Positions 22,558 to 31,707 of a stretch of 64,000 nt of DNA are shown here, one piece after another. The position numbers were made by a program, and so were the translations under genes. Position 1 is the first letter of the stretch. The number at the start of each line of letters is the position of its first letter. The notes under the pieces were generated by a model. That model made no database searches. It was not told the DNA's origin and worked only from the letters and a program-made list of their open reading frames with translations. Source of the DNA: JAFAXA01 sp963777325. GTDB lineage: Bacteria; Pseudomonadota; Alphaproteobacteria; Acetobacterales; Acetobacteraceae. The stretch is from contig CAVZQE010000016.1 of NCBI GenBank assembly GCA_963777325.1, positions 1-64,000 of the forward strand, in the 5' to 3' direction.

Positions 22558-23283
22558 TCAGTAGTTGCGCATCAGCGCGACCAGCCGCCCCTGCACGCGC
22601 ACGCGGTCGGCGGGAAAGATGCGGGTCTCGTGCCGCTCGTTCGCGGGCTCGAGCGCGATCGAGTTGCCGCGGCGGCGCAAGCGTTTCAGCGTCACCTCGT
22701 TCTCGTCCACGAGTGCCACGACGATCTGCCCGTTCTCGGCCGTGTCGCTGCGGCGGATAATGACCGTGTCGCCATCCAGTATGCCGGCGTCGATCATCGA
22801 GTCGCCCGCGACTTCAAGCGCGTAATGCTCGCCCGTGCCGAGCAGCGCCGCCGGCACCTCGATCACGTCGGCCTGGTCGCGCAAGGCTTCGATCGGCAGG
22901 CCGGCGGCGATGCGCCCGTAGCGGGGCAGCTCGATCGCGGCCGCGTCGTTGGCCGCCCGGACGCCCGGAAGCCGGGGTGTGAAGTCGCCCCGGATGACGT
23001 TCGGGGTGAAACTCGGCGCCGGCGTCTCCGTTCGGGCAGCCTCTCCGGCGGCAGCCGCGGCCGGCGTGTCGTTGGGAGCGCGGATCACTTCCAGCGCGCG
23101 TGCGCGGTGATGCCTGCGCACCAAGAAGCCGCGCTCTTCCAGCGCGGAGATCAGGCGATGGATGCCGGATTTGGAGCGCAGCTGCAGCGCTTCCTTCATC
23201 TCCTCGAAGCTCGGGGAGCAACCCGTGTTGCGGATGAACTGGTCGATATAGACAAGCAGCTCGTGCTGCTTACGGGTCAACAT
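22558..23283 (-). CDS. lexA: SOS response repressor LexA
   Basis: Represses DNA-damage genes and cleaves itself when RecA filaments form. The 241-residue protein starts MLTRKQHELLVYIDQF at ATG 23283. The winged helix covers residues 1-70 (SPSFEEMKEALQLRSKSGIH is the recognition region). The cleavage site is the Ala-Gly in RIAAGLP. The catalytic Ser is in LEVAGDSMIDAGI and the Lys in VDENEVTLKRL. A linker of about 40 residues, longer than in E. coli, is common in alphaproteobacteria. An SOS box lies about 100 bases upstream, so it is probably self-regulated. It is the last gene after the ppiD-trp-moa run, but its own box argues for separate transcription. Confidence 0.97.
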   Translation of the reverse strand: MLTRKQHELLVYIDQFIRNTGCSPSFEEMKEALQLRSKSGIHRLISALEERGFLVRRHHRARALEVIRAPNDTPAAAAAGEAARTETPAPSFTPNVIRGDFTPRLPGVRAANDAAAIELPRYGRIAAGLPIEALRDQADVIEVPAALLGTGEHYALEVAGDSMIDAGILDGDTVIIRRSDTAENGQIVVALVDENEVTLKRLRRRGNSIALEPANERHETRIFPADRVRVQGRLVALMRNY

Positions 23284-23382
23284 GACCGATCGCCTCTCCC
23301 CGATGGGCCGGCCCCATCGTTCCCCCCAGTCTCCCGAGACGTCTCGGAACAAGGCTTGGAACAAACCGGCAACCCGGAAATC

Positions 23383-23397
23383 GTTCTACGTTGGTTC
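23383..23397. promoter_or_regulatory. LexA binding site (SOS box) upstream of lexA
   Basis: The sequence GTTC-TACGTTG-GTTC matches the alphaproteobacterial SOS box GTTC-N7-GTTC exactly. It sits in the 157-base gap between moeA and lexA, 100 bases before the lexA start. A near-match with 8-base spacing (GTTC-N8-GTTC on the minus strand) lies at about 23347-23362, closer to the gene, and could be a weaker second site. Confidence 0.85.
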
Positions 23398-23440
23398 GCG
23401 CGTGCCGGTCAAGCGATACACCGCACCCGTTAACGAAACG

Positions 23441-24646
23441 TCAGAGGCCCAGCGTGGCGAGAGAAATGATCTCGACCGGATCGCCTTGCTTCAGCGCCGG
23501 CGCGTTCGCCGGGCGCACGATCAGCGCGTCGGCCCGCGCGAGCGTGTGGAGCATTGCCGAGTCCTGAACCGGGAAGGGGGTCGCGACGGGAATGCCCCTT
23601 GTTCCCGGCGACAGCGTCGCCCGCAGATGGTCGGTGCGACGGTCGTTGCCGCAAACCGGCGCGCCCAGGGTCGCGGAAGCCGTCGTGGGCGGCGCGCCGG
23701 GGCCACCGGACAGACGATCCAGCGCCGGCACGAGGAACAGTGCCGCGCAGATCAGGGCCGAGACCGGGTTGCCTGGGAGGCCGAGCACCGGCATGGCGCC
23801 CAGATGCCCGTGCATCAGCGGTTTGCCGGGCCGCATGGCGACTTTCCAGAAATCCATCCGCAACCCGCGCTCCGCGAGCGCCGGAACCACGAGGTCATGG
23901 TCGCCCACGCTCGCGCCGCCGGTGACGACGAGCAGGTCGGCCCCGCGCGCCTGGTCCGCGGCGGCGCCGATCACGCCCAGGTCGTCGGCCGCGATCGGCA
24001 GCACCATCGGCACCGCGCCATGAGCGCGGATCAGCGCCGCGAGCGCATGCGCGTTGGAACTGACGATGCCGCCCGCCGGGAGCGGCTCGCCGGGAAGCGC
24101 GATTTCATCCCCGGTCGCGAGGATCGCGACACGCGGCCGCCGGTGGACCAGGAGCCAGGGATGGTTCGCCGCCGCCGCAAGCCCGATGTCGCGCGCGGTC
24201 AGCCTGCGCCCGCAGGGCAGCAGCGTGTCGCCGGCCGCGAAATCCTGCCCGGCGCGGCGGATGTGCCGGCCCGCTCGCACGGCCTCGCGCGCGCGCACCC
24301 GATCTCCGTCCCGCTCCGCGTCTTCCTGCAGCAGGATCGCATCGGCGCCGTCCGGCACGACGCCGCCGGTGAACAGCCGCACCGCTTCGCCCGGTCCGAC
24401 CCTGCCGCCGAACGGATGCCCGGCCGGGGCCGCGCCGATGACCCGGAGGCAAGCGCCCGCGATCGCGTCAGGCGCCCGCAGAGCGTAGCCGTCCATGGCG
24501 GAGACATCGGCCGGAGGCTGGGCGAGGCGGGCGCGGACCGGGGCGGCCGTGACACGGCCCCAGGCGTCGGCGAGGCCGACCGTCTCGGACGGAACCGCCG
24601 CGACCGAGGCGATGATCCGCGACCGGGCCTCGTCCACGCTGATCAC
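23441..24646 (-). CDS. moeA: Molybdopterin molybdenumtransferase MoeA
   Basis: Inserts molybdate into adenylylated molybdopterin to complete the molybdenum cofactor. The 401-residue protein starts MISVDEARSRIIASVAAV and carries PPADVSAMDGYALRAPD, RLFTGGVVPDGADAILLQED, VAILATGDEIALPGEPLPAG, TGGASVGDHDLV, MRPGKPLMHG and LPGNPVSALICAALFLVPAL, covering all MoeA domains in order. It lies 12 bases after moaC on the same strand. moaC and moeA downstream of trp genes is a common alphaproteobacterial order. Confidence 0.97.
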   Translation of the reverse strand: MISVDEARSRIIASVAAVPSETVGLADAWGRVTAAPVRARLAQPPADVSAMDGYALRAPDAIAGACLRVIGAAPAGHPFGGRVGPGEAVRLFTGGVVPDGADAILLQEDAERDGDRVRAREAVRAGRHIRRAGQDFAAGDTLLPCGRRLTARDIGLAAAANHPWLLVHRRPRVAILATGDEIALPGEPLPAGGIVSSNAHALAALIRAHGAVPMVLPIAADDLGVIGAAADQARGADLLVVTGGASVGDHDLVVPALAERGLRMDFWKVAMRPGKPLMHGHLGAMPVLGLPGNPVSALICAALFLVPALDRLSGGPGAPPTTASATLGAPVCGNDRRTDHLRATLSPGTRGIPVATPFPVQDSAMLHTLARADALIVRPANAPALKQGDPVEIISLATLGL

Positions 24647-24658
24647 CGGCTCACCCCG

Positions 24659-25135
24659 TCAGGCCTGCTCGAAAAGCCCGGTCTTGCCGCCATCCTTGCG
24701 GGTCACCCTCAGCGCTTCGATGCGCATGCCGCGATCGACCGCCTTGCACATGTCGTAGATGGTGAGCGCGGCGACGCTCGCCGCGGTCAGCGCCTCCATC
24801 TCGACGCCGGTCTGGCCGGTCGTGCGGACCGTCGCCGCGATCTCGACGGCGGACGCCGCCTCGTCGGGCGTGAGATCGACCGTGACGGCCGAAATCGGCA
24901 GCGGATGACAGAGCGGGATCAGGTCGGACGTCCGCTTCGCGGCCATGATGCCGGCGAGGCGCGCGACGCCGAGCACGTCGCCCTTCCTCGCCTCGCCGCG
25001 CGCGATGAGGCCGAGCGTCTCCGGGCGCATGACCACCCGGGCGCAAGCGGTCGCGCTGCGCGCCGTCTCCGGCTTGCCGGACACGTCCACCATGACCGCT
25101 TGGCCGGCGGCGTCGAAATGGGTGAGGCCGGTCAC
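24659..25135 (-). CDS. moaC: Cyclic pyranopterin monophosphate synthase MoaC
   Basis: Converts the MoaA product 3',8-cyclo-GTP to cyclic pyranopterin monophosphate, the first pterin of molybdenum cofactor synthesis. The 158-residue length is normal. Motifs are MVDVSGKPETARSATA, KGDVLGVARLAGIMAAKRTS, LIPLCHPLPISAVTVD, TGVEMEALTAASVAALTIYD and MCKAVDRGMRIEAL, including the conserved active-site Asp and Lys. The start ATG overlaps the trpC stop (ATGA), so it is probably translated from the trp message. moeA follows after 12 bases. MoaA is not in the window. Confidence 0.97.
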   Translation of the reverse strand: MTGLTHFDAAGQAVMVDVSGKPETARSATACARVVMRPETLGLIARGEARKGDVLGVARLAGIMAAKRTSDLIPLCHPLPISAVTVDLTPDEAASAVEIAATVRTTGQTGVEMEALTAASVAALTIYDMCKAVDRGMRIEALRVTRKDGGKTGLFEQA

Positions 25136-26017
25136 GCGCTCTGGCGCGCGATGAGCGGCGCTGGGTCGTCTCCGAGCAGCAGCCGGACGGCGACGGCGAC
25201 GTCCGGCTCGCGCATCAGGCTCTCGCCGACCAGGAAGCAGTGGGCGCCCGCGGCCGCGATCCGCTGCACGTCCGCGTTGGTGCGAATGCCGCTTTCGGCG
25301 ATCACGAAACGGTCCATCGGCACGTACGGCGCAAGCTCTATCGTGTTCCGAAGATCCGTCTTCAGCGTCTTGAGATCGCGATTATTGATTCCGATCAGCG
25401 GGGTCGCGAGGCCGAGCGCCCGGTCGAGTTCCTGGCGGTCATGCACCTCCGCCAGCACGTCCATCTCCAGCGACCGCGCGAGCGATTCCGAGATCCCGCG
25501 CCTCGGCGTCCGACAGCGCGGCCATGATGAGAAGGATGCAGTCCGCCCCCATGGCGCGGCTCTCATACACCTGCCAGGGGTCCAGAATGAAATCCTTGCG
25601 CAGCACCGGCAGCCCGGCCGCGGCCCGGGCCTCCCTGAGATGTTCGGGGCTGCCCTGGAAGTGCGGGGCGTCGGTGAGGATGGAAAGGCACGTGGCGCCG
25701 CCGGCCTCATAGGCGCGGGCGAGCGCGGCGGGGTCGAAGTCCGGGCGGATCAGGCCGCCGGAGGGCGACGCCTTCTTGATTTCGGCGACCAGCGCCAGGC
25801 GCCCCTTCGCCGTCTCCTCCTTCAGGCAGCGCCCGAAGGCGCGCGGATCGGGCGCGCTCAACGCCTTGGCGCGCATGGCCTCGAGCGGCTTTTCGGCCTT
25901 GCGCCGCTCCAGCTCGGCCCGGGTATCCGCGCAAATTCGCCCGAGCACATCCGCGGGACCGAGATCGTCGAGCGTGCCGTCCATGATGGTTCTCCGCGCC
26001 TCGGCGAGATCAGGCAT
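25132..26017 (-). CDS. trpC: Indole-3-glycerol phosphate synthase, frame broken by one extra base
   Basis: Closes the indole ring in tryptophan synthesis. The N-terminal part is in one frame (VLGRICADTRAELERRKAE, LVAEIKKASPSGGLIRPDF, LREARAAAGLPVLRKDFILD). The rest is in another (MDVLAEVHDRQELDRALG, PLIGINNRDLKTLKTDL, FVIAESGIRTNADVQRI). The break is at 25484-25489, where GGAATC replaces an expected GAATC on the coding strand. Dropping one G gives ARDLESLARSLEMDVL, the family pattern. The 886 bases are 3n+1. Two starts are possible: ATG 26017, overlapping trpD by 8 bases, and ATG 25984, which has the better-placed GGAG. It is probably an intact gene in the organism. Confidence 0.92.
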
Positions 26018-27047
26018 CGCGCCGGGTCGCCTCCGTTCGATTGGTCTCCCGCCTCATCGCCTCCAGAGCGGCGAGCGCCGCGCCGGAGTCGATGGCCGTC
26101 GCCGCGCGCGCGGCGCCTTCCCGAAGGTCGTCCGCATGGCCCGAAATGATGAGGCCGGCCGCCGCGTTCAGCAGCACGGTCTCCCGGTACGGACCCGGCT
26201 CGCCCTGCAGCAACGCGAGCAACGCGGCCGCGTTCTTCTCCGCATCCCCGCCTCGAATAGCTGTGACCGGCGCCCTGGACAGGCCGGCGTCCTCCGGCGT
26301 CACCGTGAAGCTGTGCACCGCGTCATCCCGCCACGCAACGACGAGATTGTCGCCCGCGACCGAGAGTTCGTCGAGGCCCTGACCGTGCACGATCCAGGCC
26401 GTTTCGGTCCCGAGCCGCCCGAGCGTCTCGGCCATCGGCCGCATCCAGTCGGGCGCGAAGACGCCAGTGAGCTGCCGCCGCACCCCGGCCGGATTGGCGA
26501 GCGGGCCGAGCAGGTTGAAGATCGTGCGGGTGCCGAGTTCCACGCGCGGACCGGCGGCATGACGGAGGGCGGCGTGATGGCGCGGGGCGAACAGGAACGC
26601 GCATCCGCAGGTGCGGAGGATGGCGGCGAGCCGCTCGAGCGGCACATCCACGTTGACGCCGAGCGCCGCGAGCACGTCCGCGGCCCCGGTCCGTGAACTG
26701 AGGGCGCGGTTGCCGTGCTTGGCGACCGGCACGCCGCTGGCCGCGAGCACGAACGCCACGGCGGTGGAGATATTCAGCGATCCGGCGTTGTCGCCGCCCG
26801 TGCCGACGACGTCGATCGCGCCGGGCGGCGCCTCGATCCGGCTCATCCGGGCGCGCATGGCCCGGACCGCGCCGGTCATCTCGGCGACCGTCTCGCCACG
26901 CACGCGCATCGCCATCAACAGCCCGGCGATCTGCGCGGGCGTCGCCTCGCCCGCCATGATGATGCCGAACGCCGCCTCGGCCTCGTCCTCGTCCAGCGTC
27001 CCGCCCGTCGCAAGCCGCGCCAGCACCGGCTTGAGATTGTTCAGCAT
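26010..27047 (-). CDS. trpD: Anthranilate phosphoribosyltransferase
   Basis: Transfers phosphoribose from PRPP to anthranilate, the second step of the tryptophan branch. The 345-residue protein shows the family signatures AIDVVGTGGDNAGSLNIST, VPVAKHGNRALSSRTGAADV, GCAFLFAPRHHAALRHA, GTRTIFNLLGPLANPA and VHGQGLDELSVAGDN, with the PRPP loop GTGGD and the anthranilate-contacting His/Arg residues in place. It lies 12 bases after trpG and its stop overlaps the first possible trpC ATG. The frame is intact. Confidence 0.97.
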   Translation of the reverse strand: MLNNLKPVLARLATGGTLDEDEAEAAFGIIMAGEATPAQIAGLLMAMRVRGETVAEMTGAVRAMRARMSRIEAPPGAIDVVGTGGDNAGSLNISTAVAFVLAASGVPVAKHGNRALSSRTGAADVLAALGVNVDVPLERLAAILRTCGCAFLFAPRHHAALRHAAGPRVELGTRTIFNLLGPLANPAGVRRQLTGVFAPDWMRPMAETLGRLGTETAWIVHGQGLDELSVAGDNLVVAWRDDAVHSFTVTPEDAGLSRAPVTAIRGGDAEKNAAALLALLQGEPGPYRETVLLNAAAGLIISGHADDLREGAARAATAIDSGAALAALEAMRRETNRTEATRRDA

Positions 27048-27059
27048 TGCTTGCTGGCT

Positions 27060-27656
27060 TCAGGCCGCGCGGGCGGGCTCGTTGGCGCCTCGCGCAACGC
27101 CCAGGAAGTTCGCGAGCAGCGCGTGGCCATGCTGGCTCGCGATGCTCTCGGGATGGAACTGCACCCCGAACACCGGCAGCGACCGATGCCGCAGGCCCAT
27201 GACGATCCCGTCCTCTGTCTCGGCCGTGATCTCCAGCACGCCGGGCAGGGTCTCCCGCTCGACGACCAGCGAGTGATAGCGCGTTGCCTCGAACGGCGAC
27301 GGCAGGCCCGCGAACACGTCCGTGCCGGCATGGCGGATGCGGCTCAGCTTGCCGTGCATCGGGACGGGCGCGCGCTTGACGACGCCGCCGAACGCCTGGC
27401 CGATCGCCTGGTGGCCGAGGCAGACGCCGAGCAACGGCACAAGCCCCGCCGCCGCTTCGATCAGACCGAGGCAGATGCCAGCCTCGTTCGGCGTGCAGGG
27501 GCCGGGCGACAGCACGATCGCCTCCGGCCGCAGGGCAAGCGCCTCCTCCGGGGTCAGCGTATCGTTCCGCCGCACCTCGCAGCGCGCGCCGAGATCGCCC
27601 AGGAAGTGCATCAGATTGAAGGTGAAGCTGTCGTAGTTGTCGATCAGAAGGATCAT
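27060..27656 (-). CDS. trpG: Anthranilate synthase glutamine amidotransferase subunit
   Basis: Supplies ammonia from glutamine to TrpE. The 198-residue class I amidotransferase starts MILLIDNYDSFTFNLMHF at ATG 27656 with AGAGGAGG just upstream; 13 further codons in frame are ignored. The triad is visible: Cys in LLGVCLGHQAIGQAFGG, and His and Glu in VFGVQFHPESIASQHG. It also has VLSPGPCTPNEAGICL and KLSRIRHAGTDVF. Its chain is separate from TrpE, unlike the fused form of some rhizobia. A DUF2147 gene lies between it and trpE, with a 51-base gap before trpG. Confidence 0.96.
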   Translation of the reverse strand: MILLIDNYDSFTFNLMHFLGDLGARCEVRRNDTLTPEEALALRPEAIVLSPGPCTPNEAGICLGLIEAAAGLVPLLGVCLGHQAIGQAFGGVVKRAPVPMHGKLSRIRHAGTDVFAGLPSPFEATRYHSLVVERETLPGVLEITAETEDGIVMGLRHRSLPVFGVQFHPESIASQHGHALLANFLGVARGANEPARAA

Positions 27657-27707
27657 GGTGCCTCCTCTATGCGGAGAGAGCGGCCGCCGCGTCAATCGCG
27701 CCTGCCT

Positions 27708-28160
27708 CTACCCCACGCGCAGCCAGGTCTGCGACCGTCCGAGCAGCGAGAATCCGATATAGCCGCGCACAACGAGCGCGCGGCCGTCATCCTTGAGGCG
27801 CATCGAGCAGCGATACACCCGTCCGGTCTCCGGATCGAGGATCTCGCCGCCGGACCACTGATCGCCGTCCTCCCTCAGCCCGCGGATGATGTTGAGGCCG
27901 ATCACCGGCTGGTCGCGGCGGTCGTCCCGGCAGGCGGCGCAGACCTTGTGCGCGTCGGCCGGGTCGAGCGAGCTGACGATCACGCCGGACAGCACGCCCT
28001 GGTCGTCCCGGATGCGCACCGTGCCGCGCTCCTTGCCGGTGTGGTCGTCGAAGGTGCGCCAAAGCCCGACCGGGGTGTGCGCCGGGCTACCCTGGGGCCA
28101 CGCGGAAGCCGGGAGGGCCATGCTCGTCAGCACGCCGGCAATCCAGGTGCGCCGATGCAT
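27708..28160 (-). CDS. Secreted DUF2147 domain protein inside the trp operon
   Basis: A 150-residue exported protein. The N-terminus MHRRTWIAGVLTSMALPASA is a signal peptide with a likely cleavage after ASA. The mature part matches DUF2147: VGLWRTFDDHTGKERGTVRI, VCAACRDDRRDQPVIGLNII, WSGGEILDPETGRVYRCSM and GYIGFSLLGRSQTWLRV. DUF2147 proteins are small beta-rich periplasmic proteins of unknown function. The ATG overlaps the trpE stop (ATGA), so it should be translated with TrpE although no tryptophan role is known. It is a well-formed gene, not a shadow frame: signal peptide, family motifs and codon use agree. Confidence 0.88.
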   Translation of the reverse strand: MHRRTWIAGVLTSMALPASAWPQGSPAHTPVGLWRTFDDHTGKERGTVRIRDDQGVLSGVIVSSLDPADAHKVCAACRDDRRDQPVIGLNIIRGLREDGDQWSGGEILDPETGRVYRCSMRLKDDGRALVVRGYIGFSLLGRSQTWLRVG

Positions 28161-29677
28161 CAGACCGGCTTGCCGGCGCTGGCGAAGCGCACCGCTTCCT
28201 CCGCCGCCCGCATCAGGCCGCGTGCCTTCTGCCTTGTCTCCTCGTATTCCGCCTCGGGGTCCGAATCGGCGACGACGCCGCCGCCCGCCTGCACGTACAT
28301 GACGCCGTCCTTGACGACGGCGGTGCGCAGGCCGATGCAGGTGTCCATCGTGCCGTTGGCGGCGAAGTAGCCGATGCAGCCGGCATAGACGCCGCGCCGT
28401 GTCGGCTCCAGCTCCTCGATGATCTCCATCGCCCGGACCTTGGGCGCGCCGGTGAGCGTCCCGGCCGGGAAGCCCGCGACCAGCGCATCGACCGCGTCGA
28501 GGCCGGGCCGGAGCTTGCCCTGTACGTCCGACATGATGTGCATGACATGGCTGAACCGCTCGACGGCGAAGCTCTCGCGCACGCGCACCGAGCCGATCTC
28601 GGCCACCCGTCCCACGTCGTTGCGGCCGAGATCGAGCAGCATCAGGTGCTCCGCCCGCTCCTTCGGATCGGCGAGCAGTTCCCGTTCGAGCGCCAAATCC
28701 TCCTCATGCGTCGCGCCCCGCCGGCGCGTGCCGGCGAGCGGACGGATCGTCACGGTGCCGTCCCGCAGGCGAACCAGAATCTCGGGGCTGCTGCCGACGA
28801 CCGAGAAGCCACCGAAATCGAGGTAGAACAGGAACGGCGCCGGGCTGATCCGCCGCAGCGCCCGGTAAAGCGCGAGCGGCGGCAGCGCGAACGGCACGGA
28901 GAAACGCTGGCTCGGCACCACCTGGAACGCGTCCCCGGCCGCGATATACTCCTTGGCGCGCCGCACCGCCGCCATGAACCCCTCCTTCGTGAAGTTCGAC
29001 GCAGGCGCGGGGAGGGGATCGAGCGCGACGGGCGGCGCCGGATGCGGCACCGGTCCGTCGAGCGCCGCTTGCGCATCGGCCAGCGTCGCCCGCGCCCGCT
29101 CCCAGGCGGTCGCGGCATCGAGAGCCGGGGCCGGATAGGCCGGGGCGACGAAGGTGAGCTCGTCGGTCACGTTGTCGAAGATCACGAACAGCGTCGGCCT
29201 GAGCAGCACGGCTTCCGGCACGTCGAGCGTCGCCGGGTTTTTCTCGGGCAGCCGCTCCATCAGCCGCACCATGTCATAGCCGAGATAGCCGACCAGGCCG
29301 CCCGCCATCGGCGGCAGGCTCGCGGGCACGTCGAGCCTCGTTTCGGCGACGAGCGCGCGCAGGCTGTCGAGCGCCGGCCGGTCCTCGGTCACGAAGGCGT
29401 CCGGTGCCTGGCGTGCGTCGCGGTTGACTTCGGCGCGGCCGTTCCGGCAGCGCCAGATCAGGTCCGGCTCCATGCCGATCACGGAGTAGCGCCCGCGCGC
29501 CGCGCCGCCCTCGACGCTCTCAAGCAAAAAGGCGTTCGGCTTGCCATGCGCGAGCTTGAGGAACGCCGCGACCGGCGTTTCCAGATCGGCGACCCCGCGC
29601 GCCCAGGCGAGCGTCCCACGCCCGGCGTCGAAGGCGGCGCGGAAGGCGTCGTAGCCGGGCGGGACGGAGACGTTCAT
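28160..29677 (-). CDS. trpE: Anthranilate synthase component I
   Basis: Makes anthranilate from chorismate with ammonia from TrpG. The 505-residue protein starts at ATG 29677 (MNVSVPPGYDAFRAAF), 16 bases after the ppiD stop. The N-terminal regulatory domain has FLLESVEGGAARGRYSVIGM, where LLES is the tryptophan feedback site. The chorismate-binding core has AGDAFQVVPSQRFSVPF, VVGSSPEILVRLRDGTV, RPLAGTRRRGATHEEDLALE, LMLLDLGRNDVGRVAEIGSV, VERFSHVMHIMSDVQG and LTGAPKVRAMEIIEELEP. There is no room for a leader peptide attenuator in front of it, so any control must act upstream of ppiD or on the enzyme. Confidence 0.97.
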   Translation of the reverse strand: MNVSVPPGYDAFRAAFDAGRGTLAWARGVADLETPVAAFLKLAHGKPNAFLLESVEGGAARGRYSVIGMEPDLIWRCRNGRAEVNRDARQAPDAFVTEDRPALDSLRALVAETRLDVPASLPPMAGGLVGYLGYDMVRLMERLPEKNPATLDVPEAVLLRPTLFVIFDNVTDELTFVAPAYPAPALDAATAWERARATLADAQAALDGPVPHPAPPVALDPLPAPASNFTKEGFMAAVRRAKEYIAAGDAFQVVPSQRFSVPFALPPLALYRALRRISPAPFLFYLDFGGFSVVGSSPEILVRLRDGTVTIRPLAGTRRRGATHEEDLALERELLADPKERAEHLMLLDLGRNDVGRVAEIGSVRVRESFAVERFSHVMHIMSDVQGKLRPGLDAVDALVAGFPAGTLTGAPKVRAMEIIEELEPTRRGVYAGCIGYFAANGTMDTCIGLRTAVVKDGVMYVQAGGGVVADSDPEAEYEETRQKARGLMRAAEEAVRFASAGKPV

Positions 29678-29693
29678 GCCCTCGTGGCTCCTC

Positions 29694-31602
29694 TCAGGGC
29701 TGGATGATGCTGTCGAGCTGGCGCTGGTTGACCCGCGGCTGCGCCCGATTGCGCAGCGCGTTGGCGAGCACGATCTCGGTGTCGTTGCCCATGGAGCGGA
29801 CCAGCGCGTCCTGGAGCTTTGCGTATCCGACGGGATCGGCCGTGTGATCCGGCCGTTGCACCTCGCCCAATACGGCGACGACGAACCCGTCGGGCGTCTC
29901 GACCATCGTCGGCTCGCCCGGCTTGAGGGCGAACAAGGGCCGCAACAGCTGCGCCGGAACACCCTCGGCGGCCTCCGCCCGGCCCGTCAGCGGCGTGCGC
30001 CGGACCGTGAGCCCGGCGACGGTCGCCGCGTCCTCGATCGACTGCCCGCCCTTGATCGCCGTGAGCACGCGGGCGGCCGCCTGCTCCTCCTCGTGCCGGA
30101 CGGCGTCGCGGGTCCAGTCGGCCCGGACCTTGTCCTGAATTTCCTCGAAAGGCCGTGGGGCGGCGGGTGTCACGTCCTCGACCGAGACGGCGTAATAGGC
30201 GGAGCCGCCGTTCGAGGGTGTCTGCACTTCCGTCAGCCGGGGCGGCTCGCCCTTCGCCGCCTGGAACGCCGCCTGCACGAGCGCCGCCTTCAACTCCGGA
30301 GGTCCGGGGATCGGCGCGGGGTTCCCCGCCATGGTCCGCCCCTCGGCGTCGAGCGTGCCCTGGACCGCGCCCACGCCGAGATCGTCCGGCAGATGGTCGA
30401 GCGTCGTGCCGCTGGCGAGCAGGTTGTCGAGCTTGTTGGCGCGGTCGTACATCAGAATCCGCCGCCTTGTCCGCGATCACCCGGCGGCGCAGCTCGTCGC
30501 GCACGTCGGCAAGGCTCCGCGCCGTGCCGGGGGTGACGCCCGTCACCCGCACCACCGTCCAGCCGAGCGCGCCCTGCGCAGGCGCGCCGACCACATCCGG
30601 CGCGGCCCCGAACACGGCATCGGCCAGCGGCTCGGACGGGAATTCGGCCCGGGTCGCGGCGTCGAGCTCGATCGCCGAGCCGCCGGCCGCCCGCGCTTCG
30701 TCCTGCATCTTCGCCCAATCGGCGCCGCCCTGCCACGTCGCCGCCAGCGCCTTCGCCTTCGCCTCGTCCGGAACGGTGACAATCCGCGCCGACCGCTTCT
30801 CCTGCGTCACGTATTCGGCCCGGTGCTGGTCGTATGCGGCCTGCAAATCGGCGTCCGTCACCGGAATATCCTTCGCGAGCGTCTCCGGCGAGAGGATCAC
30901 GGCCTTGATCCGGCGGTATTGCGGGCTGCTGTAGAGGTCGGGGTGGTTGACCCACCAGCGCCGGAGCTGCGCCTCGGTCGGCGCGGGGGGAGCCTTCGCG
31001 TCCGCGAACGGCAGCTCGACCGTGATCGCCGAGCGCTTCTCGTTCTCGACCTCGAACAGCGCGCCGGTCAGCGCCGCGGGCGGCTGCACGCCGGCCCGCA
31101 CCGCCTCCATGAGCTGCCGGTTGAGGAGATCGTCGCGCATCATCGCGAGGAAGGCGGGCTCGGTCAGCCCGTTGTTGCGCAGCACCGTCTGGAACGTCGC
31201 GAGGTCGAAGCGGCCGTTCGGACCCTTGAACGCCGGCATCTGGTAGGCCGCGTCGCGGAGCGCCGCCTCGGGCACCACGAGGCCGAGACGCTGCGCTTCC
31301 TGCAGGATCGCCGCCTGGGTGACCAGCCTGTCGAGCGTCTGGTTGAGGACGGAGCGCTTGATCTCGGGCGTCGGCTCGGCCTGGCCCTGCATCATGCGCG
31401 TGACCTGCGCCATCTGCCGCTGATAGGCCGCCTGCACCTCGGGCGCCTCGAAGGTCCGCGAGCCGACGCGGGCGACCCAGGTGCCAGGCCCCACCATGCG
31501 GAATACGTCGCCCACGCCCCAGACCGCGAAGGCCGCGACAAGTATCAGGAAGAGAAAGCGCACCGCCCAGGTGCCAAGCGAGCGGCGGAGAGTCGTAATC
31601 AT
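29694..31602 (-). CDS. ppiD: Periplasmic folding chaperone of the PpiD/SurA type, frame broken by one extra base
   Basis: A membrane-anchored peptidyl-prolyl isomerase/chaperone helping outer-membrane and periplasmic proteins fold. Residues 1-35 hold one membrane anchor (WAVRFLFLILVAAFAVWGVG). Next comes a SurA_N region (VLNQTLDRLVTQAAILQEAQ), a degenerate parvulin domain and a second C-terminal domain. The frame breaks at 30454-30459 beside GATTC: the first part ends VIADKAAD and the second resumes at YDRANKLDNLLASG. Removing a T gives ADSMYDRANKL, a typical PpiD segment. The 1909 bases are 3n+1; corrected length is about 635 residues. It is divergent from tpiA and precedes trpE by 16 bases. 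Confidence 0.88.
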
Positions 31603-31624
31603 GGTCGGGCCCGATCTGAGAGGG

Positions 31625-31643
31625 GCCGCACCATAGGTGCGGC
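31625..31643. repeat. Inverted repeat between ppiD and tpiA
   Basis: GCCGCACC and GGTGCGGC form a perfect 8-base palindrome with a 3-base centre. It sits in the 105-base gap between the divergent ppiD and tpiA starts, where promoters must lie. It may be an operator or a hairpin in a leader; I know no regulator for it. Confidence 0.35.
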
Positions 31644-31707
31644 GGGCTGGCTTTGCCAGTACGGCGCTTTGCGGTAGGGGTTCGTTCGCAACCGCGAAGA
31701 GTAAGCC

